From NCBI GenBank assembly GCA_029531795.1, contig JAPEIS010000012.1, positions 558,001 through 622,000 on the forward strand: a DNA stretch of 64,000 nt, read 5' to 3'. The notes under the pieces are model-generated. The model did no database searches. It was not told where the DNA came from and saw only the letters and a program-made list of their open reading frames with translations. Origin of the DNA: Sclerotinia nivalis. Its lineage: Eukaryota > Ascomycota > Leotiomycetes > Helotiales > Sclerotiniaceae. The stretch's first letter is position 1, and every line of letters begins with the position of its first letter. Below are positions 12,268 through 25,900 of this stretch, piece by piece. The translations under genes were made by a program, and so were the position numbers.

Positions 12268-14832
12268 ATGGCTTCTGGTATAACTTTTAAAGGAGAACCC
12301 TTAAAAGGGAGGTCTAATTATATTGAATGGATAAATAAGGCTAAATTATACCTCGAAATTAATGGTTTTATGCCTTATATCGATGGATCCGAAACGCCTC
12401 CAAATAAATCATTATATGTAAATGATAAAGGAGAGCCTTATACCCCAGAATTGGCTATTAAATTCAATGAAAAAGCTTCCGAATATCTTCGAAATGAAAA
12501 GAGAGCTTTAGGAGCTATTAAATCTATAATTAGCTTCGAATTAGTCGAAAGATTTAAGGATAAAACTACGGCTAAAACTCTCTGGGAAGCTATTAATAAA
12601 ATATTCGGAGAATCTTCACTAGAACTAATGGGGAGATATCTGAATAAACTAATAGAATCCAATTATAATAGTTCTGATGATATGGATGATTATACTAATT
12701 CTATTCAATCATCGTATAACTATTTAAAATCAATGAAATACGAAATTCCGAAGGCTTTTATAGCATGGTTTCTTTTTAGAGGCCTACCTAGTTCTTTCGA
12801 TGGTTTTGCCTCTAGAAAATACGAAGAATTAGCTAAGGAGCTAGCTAATAATGACAACAATATTGATTTAGATAATTTATTTTCTGAATTAATATCTGAA
12901 GAGGCTAGAATGAAATCTAATACAGATTTCAATGCAAATAAGGCTAGCTTTAAAAATAAGAATAAAACTCCTTATTGTAGTCATTGCCGAAAGAAGGGTC
13001 ATTTAGAATCAAAATGCTTCATTAAATACCCTGAATTAAAGAATAATAAGGGTGCTAATAATAAGCAATCTAATTCTAATTCAAATTCGAATTCGAATAA
13101 TGATTCGAGCAAAAAGAACCCTCTTTCAAACAAACAGTTAATGACTGTGAATCATAATATCGGAATAGCTAATTTAGCTAATATTTCGAAATATAAATTC
13201 ATATTAGATTCCGGTGCCACAGAACATTATTGCCCTAATAAAGAATGGTTTATTAATTATAAACCATTAAAGAATCATTGTATCACTGTAGCTAGTGGTG
13301 AAAACGTCTCAATCGAAGGAATAGGCGATATTCCTATTATTATTAATAATAATTCAGAGGTGATTATTCAAGGGGTATATTATATACCCAAATTAGCTAC
13401 AACCTTAATTAGTACGAATAAAATAGCTACTAGAGGTTGGGCTAGTCATATTATCCCTCCTGGAGACAAAATCAACCTAGTTCATAAAGGGTATAATATT
13501 AAAACCACAGCTCCTTGGATCAATAATGCTTATTATTTAGATTTTAAAATAAACTCTAAATATATCGAAAGCATTAATACCAATAACAGCTCTGAATTCG
13601 AAGAAGAACCAGAGCTATTAGCCAATAAAATCGATTTGAATCTAATGCATAAGAGATTAGGTCATATCAATAAGGATCATCTCATCAAATCCTTAAATAT
13701 TAAATCAGAAGATAATATATCTGATTTAAATACATGCGAACCATGTAAATTCGGCAAATTCCATCAAATAATAAGCCGAGAACCTTCTGAAATACCTCCT
13801 ATATCGAATAAATTCGAAAAATTCAGCCTTGATATTGCAGGGCCCTTTCGAATTACAGGAATTAAAGGTGAAAAATACTTTTTAACCTTTACGGAATGGG
13901 CTACTAGAGCTATTTGGGTATATCCCATTAAATTCAAATCACAAGCCTACGATATTCTAATAGAGTTTTATAATCTAATTAAAACTCAGTTTAAAATTAA
14001 CATTAAAATATTAAGACTAGATAATGCTCTAGAGTTTTTATCGAATAAATGGTCTATTTTCATCAAAAATCACGGGATTATTTCAGAGTATATAAGCCCG
14101 TATACGCATTCCCAAAATGGAATAGCTGAGGTATTAAATAGATATATAATCGAAAGATTATTATGTCTAATTAAAGAAAAAGATATTCCTCTTTTTCTAT
14201 GGCCTTATCTAATTCAGGCTATAGCCCATATCAAGAATAGAACCTATAATAGTTCTATTAAATCATCACCTTTCGAATTGATATATAATAAGAAACCTAA
14301 TCTAGATTACATAAAAATACTAGGTTCACTCACTTATATATTGAATAACAAAGAAATTCGAAAAGGGAAAATGGATTTTAGGGCTCGAAAAGGTATATTA
14401 GTAGGTTTTGAATCCTCTAATAACTTTCTAATATATATCCCTGCAATAAAAAGAGTGATTAGTGCAAGGGATGTTGATATTCAGGAGAATTTAAAATATT
14501 CCGATGAATATAAAAATCAGGATTTAAATATTTTGGAAGAAGAAAGCCCTGATTTCGAACCTATTAATACTATAAGTCAAGAAGAAGAAAATTCAACTTC
14601 AATTATAGTAGAAACCCCTACTCCTGAAAGGGAAATAGTCGAAATATCCGACGAATCAGAGCTTTCGGATGTTGAAATCGAAGAAAACTCTTTCGAAAAA
14701 CCCGAAATTCGAACCTCTAAACGAATTAGAGGTCTAGAACCTGAAAATAAAGGCTTTTCATATGATCATAAAGGTGTGTCATACTATGGTCTAGCTTTTT
14801 CGGGGTATTTTAATTCGATCAATAAGGGGTGA
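12268..14832 (+). CDS. Copia gag-protease-integrase polyprotein, 854 aa
   Basis: Starts at ATG 12268. The N-terminal ~220 residues are copia-type Gag. A CCHC zinc knuckle, CSHCRKKGHLESKC, lies around residues 237-250. The aspartic-protease signature LDSGAT is at 313-318. A GAG-pre-integrase region with an H...H...C...C zinc-binding set follows (LMHKRLGHI ... CEPCKFGKF). The integrase core has D522 (SLDIAGP), D585 (RLDNALEF) and E621 (NGIAEVLNR), giving DD-35-E spacing. The frame ends at TGA 14830-14832, after an acidic linker and before any RT motif. Normally RT-RNase H would be in the same polyprotein; here it continues in the -1 frame. The product would supply capsid, protease and integrase. 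Confidence 0.93.
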   Translation: MASGITFKGEPLKGRSNYIEWINKAKLYLEINGFMPYIDGSETPPNKSLYVNDKGEPYTPELAIKFNEKASEYLRNEKRALGAIKSIISFELVERFKDKTTAKTLWEAINKIFGESSLELMGRYLNKLIESNYNSSDDMDDYTNSIQSSYNYLKSMKYEIPKAFIAWFLFRGLPSSFDGFASRKYEELAKELANNDNNIDLDNLFSELISEEARMKSNTDFNANKASFKNKNKTPYCSHCRKKGHLESKCFIKYPELKNNKGANNKQSNSNSNSNSNNDSSKKNPLSNKQLMTVNHNIGIANLANISKYKFILDSGATEHYCPNKEWFINYKPLKNHCITVASGENVSIEGIGDIPIIINNNSEVIIQGVYYIPKLATTLISTNKIATRGWASHIIPPGDKINLVHKGYNIKTTAPWINNAYYLDFKINSKYIESINTNNSSEFEEEPELLANKIDLNLMHKRLGHINKDHLIKSLNIKSEDNISDLNTCEPCKFGKFHQIISREPSEIPPISNKFEKFSLDIAGPFRITGIKGEKYFLTFTEWATRAIWVYPIKFKSQAYDILIEFYNLIKTQFKINIKILRLDNALEFLSNKWSIFIKNHGIISEYISPYTHSQNGIAEVLNRYIIERLLCLIKEKDIPLFLWPYLIQAIAHIKNRTYNSSIKSSPFELIYNKKPNLDYIKILGSLTYILNNKEIRKGKMDFRARKGILVGFESSNNFLIYIPAIKRVISARDVDIQENLKYSDEYKNQDLNILEEESPDFEPINTISQEEENSTSIIVETPTPEREIVEISDESELSDVEIEENSFEKPEIRTSKRIRGLEPENKGFSYDHKGVSYYGLAFSGYFNSINKG

Positions 14833-16457
14833 AACTCGAAATCGACGACGAAAATTCGAAAAACCTTCAATTAGCCTTCGATATTCGGCTTAATAATAAC
14901 AACAAAATCATTATTAAAAAGCCTGATCATATATTGACCGAACCAAAATCCTATAAAGAAGCAATTAGCTCACCGGAGAAAGAATATTGGCTAAAAGCTA
15001 TGGACTACGAAATAAATACCCTTGAATTGAATAAAACCTGGGATATTATTAATAATCCAAATAACAATAAAACCCTTAAAACTAGATGGGTTTATAAAAT
15101 AAAGGATTTGGGTGATTTCATCGAATTCAAAGCTAGATTCGTAGCTAAAGGATTCGAGCAATTATACGGATTAGACTATATTGATACCCATGCATCCGTA
15201 GTTAAATCGATGGCTTGGAAGCTATTATTCGTATTAGCTCTCCGAAATGATTGGCTAATTCATAAAATCGATATGGTATTAGCTTTTGCTCAAGGCAATA
15301 TCGATACACCTCTGATCTTAACCCCTCCTGAAGGCTTTAATGAATTAAATAATAAAGCTTTAAAATTAAATAAGGCTTTATACGGTCTAAAACAATCGGC
15401 TCGAATCTGGTATTATACCTTAAAAGACATTCTAAACAAATTAGATTTCAATAATCTAATCACTGAAGAATGTATTTTTATCAATAAGAATAAGAATATC
15501 ATTCTCAGTATATACGTCGATGATATAGCTATTATAGCTCCAAATCAAGAGATTATTAATGAATTCATTAGTAATCTTAAAAAGCATTTCGATTTAAAAG
15601 ATCTAGGGCCTATTAAAGACTATTTAGGCATTCAAATCGAAAGAAAAGCCGACTGTTTAAAGCTACACCAATCAGAATATACCAAAAAGATATTAGCTAG
15701 ATTCGGAATGCAAGATTCACACCCTGTTTCCACTCCAATGGATCCGAAAATAAAGCTTTACTATAATAAAGAAAAAGCTAATAATAAGGATATAAAATTA
15801 TATCAAGAAATTATTGGTTCTTTATTATATTTATCACTTGGAACTAGATTAGATATAGCTTTTCACGTCGGTAGATTAGCTAGTTTCTCGTCCAATCCTA
15901 GCTCTATACATCTCCAAGCCGCAAAAAGAATACTACGATATTTAAGAGGTACTATTAATAAAGGTACTAATTATAAACGCAATAATAACCCTTATATTAA
16001 AGGTTATTGTGATTCGGATTATGGGGGTGATGTTAATACGTATAAATCAACTAGCGGATACGTATTTACACTAGCAGAAGGGCCTATTAGTTGGAAATCT
16101 AAACTACAATCAGTAGTAGCTCAATCAACTTCAGAGGCTGAATTTATAGCTATTAATATTGCAGCTAAAGAGGCTATATATATTAAAAAGCTATTAAAAG
16201 AACTCAATCTGTATAAACAAGATAAATTCCCACTATATACAGATAATCAAGCCGCGCTAGCACTTGCTAAAAACCCTATATTTCACGAAAGAAGCAAGCA
16301 TATAGCAATACGGTTTTACTATATTAGAGATATTATAAATTCAGGTGATTTAGATCTAATTTATATATCTACTAATGATCAAAAAGCCGATGGCCTTACT
16401 AAGCCATTAGCTCGAATTAAATTAATCGAATTCTTAAAACAGATTAATTTATATTAA
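14826..16457 (+). CDS. Copia reverse transcriptase-RNase H part of pol (-1 frame)
   Basis: This frame is open from just after TAA 14823-14825 and overlaps the end of gag-pro-int. No ATG lies at its head; the first codons read GGG GTG AAA. It carries the copia RT (RVT_2) blocks: KTRWVYKIKD near the N-terminus, LNKALYGLKQSARIWY, the catalytic YVDD at about residues 229-232 counted from GTG 14829, then the copia-type RNase H with GYCDSDYGGD, QSTSEAEFIA and LYTDNQAALALA. It ends LTKPLARIKLIEFL shortly before the polypurine tract. A fifth G in the run at 14826-14829 would fuse it in frame to the upstream ORF. It may therefore be one polyprotein with a one-base deletion, or be reached by -1 slippage on GGGG next to the TGA. 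Confidence 0.9.
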   Translation, partial: GVKLEIDDENSKNLQLAFDIRLNNNNKIIIKKPDHILTEPKSYKEAISSPEKEYWLKAMDYEINTLELNKTWDIINNPNNNKTLKTRWVYKIKDLGDFIEFKARFVAKGFEQLYGLDYIDTHASVVKSMAWKLLFVLALRNDWLIHKIDMVLAFAQGNIDTPLILTPPEGFNELNNKALKLNKALYGLKQSARIWYYTLKDILNKLDFNNLITEECIFINKNKNIILSIYVDDIAIIAPNQEIINEFISNLKKHFDLKDLGPIKDYLGIQIERKADCLKLHQSEYTKKILARFGMQDSHPVSTPMDPKIKLYYNKEKANNKDIKLYQEIIGSLLYLSLGTRLDIAFHVGRLASFSSNPSSIHLQAAKRILRYLRGTINKGTNYKRNNNPYIKGYCDSDYGGDVNTYKSTSGYVFTLAEGPISWKSKLQSVVAQSTSEAEFIAINIAAKEAIYIKKLLKELNLYKQDKFPLYTDNQAALALAKNPIFHERSKHIAIRFYYIRDIINSGDLDLIYISTNDQKADGLTKPLARIKLIEFLKQINLY

Positions 16458-16485
16458 TATTATTAAAATATTTAATACACTTATT

Positions 16486-16494
16486 ATGGGGGTG
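16486..16494 (+). other. Polypurine tract of the copia element
   Basis: ATGGGGGTG lies directly before the 3' LTR and is the expected site of plus-strand priming. Confidence 0.65.
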
Positions 16495-17034
16495 TGTGAG
16501 AATTCCTAATAAGTTATTAAAACACTTAATAATATTTACCGAACCAATAGTTATATGATCACGTGATATATTAATAATATGATTTCATATTATTAAATTT
16601 TATTATTATATAAAATTTCGATCATATATCATATCAGAATGATTTATAATGGAATAGAATGAAATGGAAGCATATAGAATTTTCTTATTCTCAGATTGAA
16701 TACTATTGGTTATTATTTCCTTTTATTATATAAAATGATTCTATAAGATTCGATTTAAATCGATCTTATTTATAATCATAGAATAGTGTAGAATCTCATT
16801 AAAATCTATAAATACGAAGATCTTCTTCAAAGAATTCTTCGAAAAAAAAAAAAAAAATAAGCAGATAAAAAATTCAATATTCAATATATATATAATTCTG
16901 ACTTCAATATTCTATTGTTCATATATTCGATCACTCCTAAGCTAAATACGACTAAGTCTTCCACTATTATAATAAATAATATTATAGTATTATTATTATA
17001 TTATTTATTATTATCCGATCAACCTCCTACGAGA
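16495..17034 (+). repeat. 3' LTR of the copia element (540 bp)
   Basis: Matches the 5' LTR base for base on visual reading except for a 16- instead of 26-base A-run (16842-16857), which accounts for the whole 10-bp length difference. Followed by the target duplication ATTTT at 17035-17039. Confidence 0.95.
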
Positions 17035-17039
17035 ATTTT

Positions 17040-17673
17040 TCCCATCCACCCACCACATACTCCCACCACATACTCCCACCCATCATTCCCATTATCCGCA
17101 TCATTCCTGACATGATATAGTTATCATCAGCTCCAAACTCTAAACTCTAAATGTTACATATATATATATCTAGCCACCCCTCATTCAATTCTTCATTCAC
17201 TACACTTCAGTTTCATCGACCATCCATCTGTTCGATACCCCGTTCCCTTGCATTGAGATTTTCTACAGAGGTCAGTGGAGTCCTTGGAGATGTGTTAATT
17301 GACTGGAAGGACGATGATACATCGCACGCCAGACACTTTGTTGGGTTCGGATACACACGCGACGACTTTCCACGAATGAAATAAATAGACCGAGAGTAAG
17401 AGGAAGTTTGAAATTCCCATGACATGATATAGCTAGTAGCTGGATAAGAACACCAGAACTTTAGGGCTTTGAATATCAAATTTAATGACATTCCATAACA
17501 ATAAAATAAATGACAGTATAGTCTGCTGCATAATATTCATAATGACAACTTTGTACTTTGTATTGATATCATAACTGCACGCACGCACGCTGGCTAACTA
17601 ATTATTCACATCTGTCATTCTATCCGATCACTGTACTTTCCACCATTTTTCTTTCCCCAAACCAACAGAAGTC
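17040..17673. other. Intergenic region right of the copia element
   Basis: Contains a 13-bp tandem duplication CACCACATACTCC (17051-17076), a short TA run near 17160 and a CACG repeat near 17580. No gene recognised. The right part is presumably the 3' flank of the phosphoglucomutase gene. Confidence 0.5.
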
Positions 17674-19671
<1,998 letters not shown>

Positions 19672-20379
19672 TGATTGCAGATTGATGTGAAGTGAAAACA
19701 AAAATATTGTGTAGAAAGAAGGAAAATAAGGAGAAGAAAGCTTTAGTTTTGATGCCAACAAGCAAGCTCAACGAGCGGTGTTGATATTAGCTTTCGGGTG
19801 GGGTTTAGGTGGGGCATGAGGGGTTCTTCAAAACCTGGGAAGAAGCTATGTTATACCGCCTTGTTTCTGCCAGATCATTCTGCCCGTATAAATCAAACCC
19901 TGCAAGAGAGGGCGGTGTAATGTAACTTATTCCCAGTTATTGATATTCAAAAATCATCACCTCACATTGAACAATCAATTTTTCCTAGAATAAGGCTAAA
20001 TACTTATTCGGACTATGAGCTGTTCTACAAAGTAACCAATCGTTGATGATTCCTGGAAAATAGCGTTGCGCCATCATACGGTAGGGTAACACTATTCACG
20101 GGAACTATTGAAGAAATAGAAGTAAAACTGCTCTAAACTCATCTCCTTGATAATGATAGCTTCAACAATTTTCTTAGGGTAGCAATGCAGCCATACATTT
20201 CTCTTCGTTGGGGGTATCGTTTCCACAAATGATAATCATATCTCTCTGTGTCACCATCCATCTATTCATCAGCTCACAAATAAGGTGACTATTATCCTTA
20301 TCAAAGCCCTACCAAAGCCTTACCAAAGCCATCAATCCATCATGTGAAATCCCATCCATCAACCCCAGCACCTCCTTCA
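19672..20379. other. Intergenic region between PGM2 and REX2
   Basis: About 700 bp holding the PGM2 promoter and the REX2 3' flank. No further gene or repeat seen. Confidence 0.5.
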
Positions 20380-21166
20380 TTAAACCCTCTGAAAAACCCT
20401 CTCCTTCCAAAATCTCGCCTCCTCAATACTCTCCTCAATATCCTCTCTACCCCTATGTCTCCCCTCTTTCCTCGGCTGCTCCACCAAAACATCTAGATCG
20501 CACCAACGTTTCGCTGCTTCTTTGATACTACTCACATCTAAGATTCGGTAATGTAAATGCTCGATGACTTGTTTGTATGGTCCTTTGCTTAAGAATGCTT
20601 TGTCGGCGTGTACGCTATTTCCAGCCAGTAATCCGCGTTTGGGTTCGGGGATATATTTTTTGATGTAGGAGAGGAGAGAGGATGCAGCTTGGGCAGGTGT
20701 GGTCCGGGAGGAGAGAACTTCGGATGTTAGACCGGTGGAGGCGTGTGTTTTGGTGCACCATTCGTCCTGTGGTTAAAAGATGATTGTTAGTATAGATGTA
20801 CGCCTTGATTGACAACGCAAATATCCCAAGAGGAGAAGATGTGTGCGAATTTGCCACTTTTGCCTAAAAGAACAAGCTACCAACCATTTTATCCATTGTC
20901 TCTTTATCCTGATGAATCACAGCACCCCAACCCTTCTCATCCACGACCTCCAAATTCCCATTCGTAATTATACATGAGATTTCGATGATAACATCCTTTT
21001 CAATATCGAGTCCTGTCATCTATATGCCATTGTCAGCTTTACCAGTTCAGGAGCAATATGTATCTGCGAACTCGAGAAGTTGCAAGATAAGTGGTAAATA
21101 ATGAAATATAAAACATACCTCGCAATCAATCCAAACCAATGGATGACTTTTGCTTACTTCCTCCAT
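20380..21166 (-). CDS. REX2: Oligoribonuclease (DEDDh 3'-5' exonuclease), 189 aa, three exons
   Basis: Degrades 2-5-nt RNA oligomers; fungal homologues (Rex2/Ynt20) act in mitochondria and in RNA processing. Exons: 21166-21119 (16 codons), 21019-20885 (45 codons) and 20766-20380 (128 codons plus TAA). Introns are 99 and 118 nt, all GT-AG and phase 0, and the first splits motif I. Motif I is WIDCEMTGLD with D14 and E16. Motif II is GNSVHADKAFL with D116. Motif III is HYRILDVSSIKE with H133 and D138. All DEDDh residues are present. The length is normal for the family (180-220). An obvious mitochondrial presequence is not seen from this ATG, so a longer N-terminus cannot be excluded. A LINE begins only ~170 bp upstream, so its promoter is truncated or separated from distal elements. 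Confidence 0.93.
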
Positions 21167-21321
21167 GGTTTACTCTATTTGGTTTGTTTGTTTTGTAATT
21201 CCGGATTTCTTGTTGTCAATCAAAAATCAATGGTAATCGAATTGAATGTGGTTGAATATTGCGTAAAGAGGGGCACTAGGTCACCTGACTAGACTCAGGT
21301 CCACTTTATCGCGGTCGCACT

Positions 21322-21337
21322 TCCTTCTGTACATCAT
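21322..21337 (+). repeat. Left 16-bp target-site duplication of the LINE
   Basis: TCCTTCTGTACATCAT, identical to 27131-27146 on the far side of the LINE. Confidence 0.95.
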
Positions 21338-21490
21338 ATTCATGCACAACCATTTGAAATCGCGATTTTCTATTGCATTTCTGAAATCAGCTTGAAATTC
21401 TATACAATCTTTGTGTTTACAGAATTAATAAAATCCTTAAGGCGGTTACCAGAGAGTTAGTCCTCTTTTGCTTGCCCTCCTTCCTTCGCA

Positions 21491-22930
21491 ATGACTACTT
21501 CAAGCCTTTCAAAATCACTTTCGGACAGGGCTAATACCCTTACCAATAAAGCCAATAATACTCAGGCTATCTTTGGCCCAATTACCATCCTTTTGGATAA
21601 CTATTTAAGCTCTAACGAAGTTCTCTTTCTTTCTACAAGATCTCGAAAACTTCTCATCACTCTCTGCCTAGATTTTAAAACAATTACTGAACGCCATTTT
21701 GATACTCTTATTACAAGGCATCACCCCCCCTCCCGAATTAATACGATTCCTAATATTACTCCCCCTATCATTCCTCCTATCACTCCCCCTACTATTATTC
21801 GTACAAGCACCCCAACTACAAATGCAACTCCCAAAGCCTCTTACACTCAAAAAGCTGTTAGCCCTACCAAACTTACAGCATCTACCAAAACAATAGAACC
21901 CATTACCCACACAGACAATCGTTTGTTTATACAAATCGATCAAACCCACCCCACCTACAAAACAGGATCCTTTGCAATACTCACTGCTTTGAAGAAAGTT
22001 CTTGACCCTACCGCCTCACTTCTAAAAGAAATACAAGAAATTAAAACAAGCTTCGCTCTTTATACAAACTCACCTTCCAACTTATCAGCTCTCGAAAAGG
22101 AAAAAACTACAATTGTTTCAGCTATTGGAAACTACAAAATCGAAATCCAAAAAAAATGGATCACTTATCGTTTGAACTATGTTTCCCGAAATATCACTAT
22201 ACTCAATGATGTATTCGAAATGAATACGATTACAATTACGAAGAATATAATCTTCGAAACTATCAAAGAATACTCTGAACAAGATCTTATACATACCACC
22301 CAAACCCAAACTAGCATTACAATCGATCTCTATTATACCATTTGATTAGTAAATATAAAATCTAATACTGAAGCTTTAAAGAAATCCCTCAAGATCCTTG
22401 AAACCAACATCTCTACCACTCTCTTGATTCACAAATCAAAAACCATCCAATGCTTTTATTGCTATCAATAACATAATACTAGATCATACTCCAAACCACA
22501 AGTTTGTAGACTATACAGTTCAATCAAACATACCGAAAACAACTATACTATCAAATACAATACAATACACTCATACCCTACAAAGTGCCTACATTGCTAT
22601 AGCCCTCACCCCATAAATAACCCCAAATACCCTCTTCGCCCATCAGGAAAGAAAAGGAAATCAAAATCGGAACGCCAAACGATCCGAAAGATCTACAATG
22701 AAAACAGGGCTCTCATTTATACAAAGACCGACTGTTCAAAACAACAAACACTCGATTTACAAATGAAAGATACTTCTACCCCCTTCACCCCTATCATACA
22801 ACCCCGCCCCAAGACCCCTACTCGTATATTTGGGTCCATCCATTCCACTACTCCCTTCAGCCTCTACCCTACTAACCGATTCTCGGAATTCGCAAACTTT
22901 TCTAGTATTCTTTTTAATGAATCGAACTAA
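21491..22930 (+). pseudogene. LINE ORF1 (Gag-like, CCHC knuckles), interrupted
   Basis: Starts at ATG 21491 and is open for 284 codons to TGA 22343-22345, then continues in the same frame, with a further in-frame TAA, to TAA 22928-22930. The continuation carries CFYC.......CRL and KCLHCYSPHPINN, remnants of CCHC zinc knuckles. The N-terminal half is homologous to ORF1 of the LINE at 37-43 kb (shared blocks: HFDTLI, TYTQKA, RLFIQI...HP...KTGSFAIL, LLKEIQEI, LYTNSPSNLSALE). It probably encoded the RNA-binding ORF1 protein of the retrotransposition particle. Confidence 0.85.
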
Positions 22931-25900
22931 ACCTTTTTTTATTATTCAAGCAAATATAAACAAAGGAACGATTTCATACGAACTCGCTTTAGCCCTAGCA
23001 AATACAGATCAGATTGATATCATTCTGATCCAAGAATTATATATCTACAAAAACGTAACAAGGAAAATCATAAAAATCTATCCTTTTTATGAAATCTTTA
23101 TCTCTTTGGATAACTAGGAAAACACCCTCCGCGTTCTTATTTATATCAGAAAGGGAATTGGATTTCACACAGACCAATTAAGATCTATTATCTTTTGCGA
23201 TCTGATTTTCCTACAACTCTCATCTTCAAACCATTTGGTTTTCACAATTATTAACATTTATAATACTCCCCTTAATTGTACAAAGGTCAATCAAACGATC
23301 AATTCGCTTCTGAACCTACAAAAGTTCCTTACGAATTCTATTCTAATACAAAACGATTTCAATCTACATTATCTCAATTGGAACCCCCTTCGTATACCTA
23401 TCTCCCCTTTTGCAAAACCTTTCGTAAACTAAACCAATTTACACAACCTTCGCTTTATCTCACCAATCGGAATCCCAACACATTCAAAAGGCAATGTATT
23501 AGATCTAATCTTTCTATCAAGCCCATATACAGCGATCTCATTCATAACTGAATACCTGGATTGCACTTCGGACCACAAAACTCTAAAGACCCTTCTATAT
23601 TAGAATTGCTATAATATAAAGCCTATTCCGAAATTACAATTAAATTTATTGAACGACAAACTCTTCATAGAACTATTAATTACAGAGTTATATAATCTCG
23701 ATATCCCTATTAATTCATTCTCTACCAACGATCTAAACACACTAGCTCTGAACCTTACACAATCCTTCAGAAATGTTTATGAAGGTTCAGCAAAAAGAAT
23801 TATGAATAGCCTACTTCAACAATCATAATAAAACAAAAATTGCAATAAAACTATACGAATATATAGAATCACAAGGATATCAGAAGCTAAACGAACTTAT
23901 CAGAAATCGATTAGAAAAGCAAAATAATCCTTTTATTCTTCAAAAATTAATAAAATCGAAGATATAAATGATATCTTCTGGATAACTAAATGATACCAGA
24001 TTACAAGCATCTTCCGGTCCCCTCCATTAGTAGATCCTACAGATCCTAGGATAACAAACACCATCGAAGAGAAACGAAAGATTTTTATTAAAAACTTATT
24101 AACGAATTCAGCCAAGATCGACAATATCCCTTTCGGAATTCCGATCAGCCCATCCCGCATTATCCCTTTCCCAAGCATTGATATACAAAACCTTGAAATA
24201 GCCATTTTGAAAACAGGTAATACAGCTCCAGGCGTAAACAAGATCCCTACAAGGATTATCCAAACCGCCTGGCCTTTGATCAAAGATCTAGTCCTGCTTC
24301 TCTTCCAGAACTGCCTTGAGTTAGGCCATCACCCAGAATGCTTCTGTTTTGCTACAATTGCAATCATTCCAAAGCCTAATAAAGCCGATCATACAAACCC
24401 AAGATTGTATCGCCCTATCACACTACTTTCGATCCTCGAAAAGAACCTAGAAAGGTTTATAACAAAAAAGATATCATAACTAGCTCTGAAATACAAAATA
24501 CTTACGAATCAATAATTCGGTGCCCTCCCATTATACTCTTCAATGGATCTTACAATATATGTAACCCACAATATTGAATCAATATTAAAGAAAGGATTGA
24601 AAACAACCTTACTCATTATAAATATAAAAGGCGCTTTCGATACAATCCTCCTTGATTGATTGATTAACCGACTTAGAGAGCAAGATTGGTCGAACAACTT
24701 AATCAAATGGATTCAATCCTTTACTACTAATCGCTTTATTCAAATACAATTGGATAACGAAATTGACCCAAAAACCAAATTGAATTGCAGCCTACCTCAA
24801 GGCTCCCCGATCTCACCAATTCTGTTTATACTTTACATTGCCCCTATTTTCTGAATAGATAATCCTTCAAAAAGATTCGAATATACCGACAATATTGCTC
24901 TATTAACTTCATCCGACAATCTACAGGCAAACTGTAATACACTTCAAACCGATATACAGAAAGCCCTGAATTGAGGGAAGTCCGAAGGGATCACTTTCGA
25001 CTCTAAAAAGTCTGAATTGATTCATTTCTACAAAAAGCACAGCACTTTAAATGAAACTCCATCAGTACAGACCAATAATCTGAGAATCAAAGAAAGACCC
25101 GGCCCTCTTCGATGGCTAGGAGTTTACTTCGATAGAAAACTAAGTTTCAAACCTCATATCCAAATCCTTACTACAAAAGCCTTCAAGATAGCTAATACAA
25201 TACAATCTTTCAACAACATATACCACAGGATCCTTTCTTATCTTACAAGACAGATAACTATAACCTGTACTTTGAAAAAATGCTATTTCGCATCGAAAAC
25301 ATGGTGGCCAGACCAAGATAAACCCAAACCCAACTTCCCGAACCACAGGATCTCGAACCAGATAGACAATCATCTGAATCTATTAAACAAAATGGTATTG
25401 TCTTGTGCGAAAGCTATCCTCCCAGTATTCAGAACAACCAATGCAGCAATATTGTATGAAGAATCCAAACTCCAACCCTCAGAAATCGAACTGAACCTAA
25501 CATCGCAATTATACACTGCAAGAACGATCAGATTGGATCCCTATCATCCTCTACGAATTAAAACTAACAAAATGATCAAAGCTAAAAGCCTAAACAAACG
25601 ATCACCAAATACAAAGTTCACAAAACTCATTAGAGCCCTACCAATCACTGAACGAATTAATCCGCTCGCTTTCCCTATATAGAAATATAAGGAATCCAGA
25701 AAGGAAACCGAACAACGAATAACCAATCCGAAAGGTAAATCAAAAACGTAAGCGATTGAGGATTTCAAAGCCTTTCATACATTGATCCCAAAGAATAATA
25801 TACAAATTTTCTCCGATGACTCCAAAAGCGAAAGCAAGGATAACACTACTGAAAGCGATTATATCATCATACAATTTGATATTCAAATAACCTATAACTC

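Larger units (their letters stand above)
11232..17034 (+). mobile_element. Full-length Ty1/copia LTR retrotransposon, 5.8 kb, young
   Basis: Direct LTRs (11232-11781 and 16495-17034) flank a gag-pro-int and RT-RNase H coding region in the order diagnostic of Pseudoviridae/copia (integrase before reverse transcriptase). A 5-bp target duplication ATTTT flanks it (11227-11231 and 17035-17039). Reading through both LTRs I find no difference except the length of one A-run (26 versus 16), so the insertion is recent. The coding region shows no stop-rich decay, unlike the LINEs in this window. It is intrinsically A/T-rich in codon use. One frame change between integrase and RT (near 14826) either needs programmed slippage or is an inactivating or sequencing indel. 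Confidence 0.95.
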
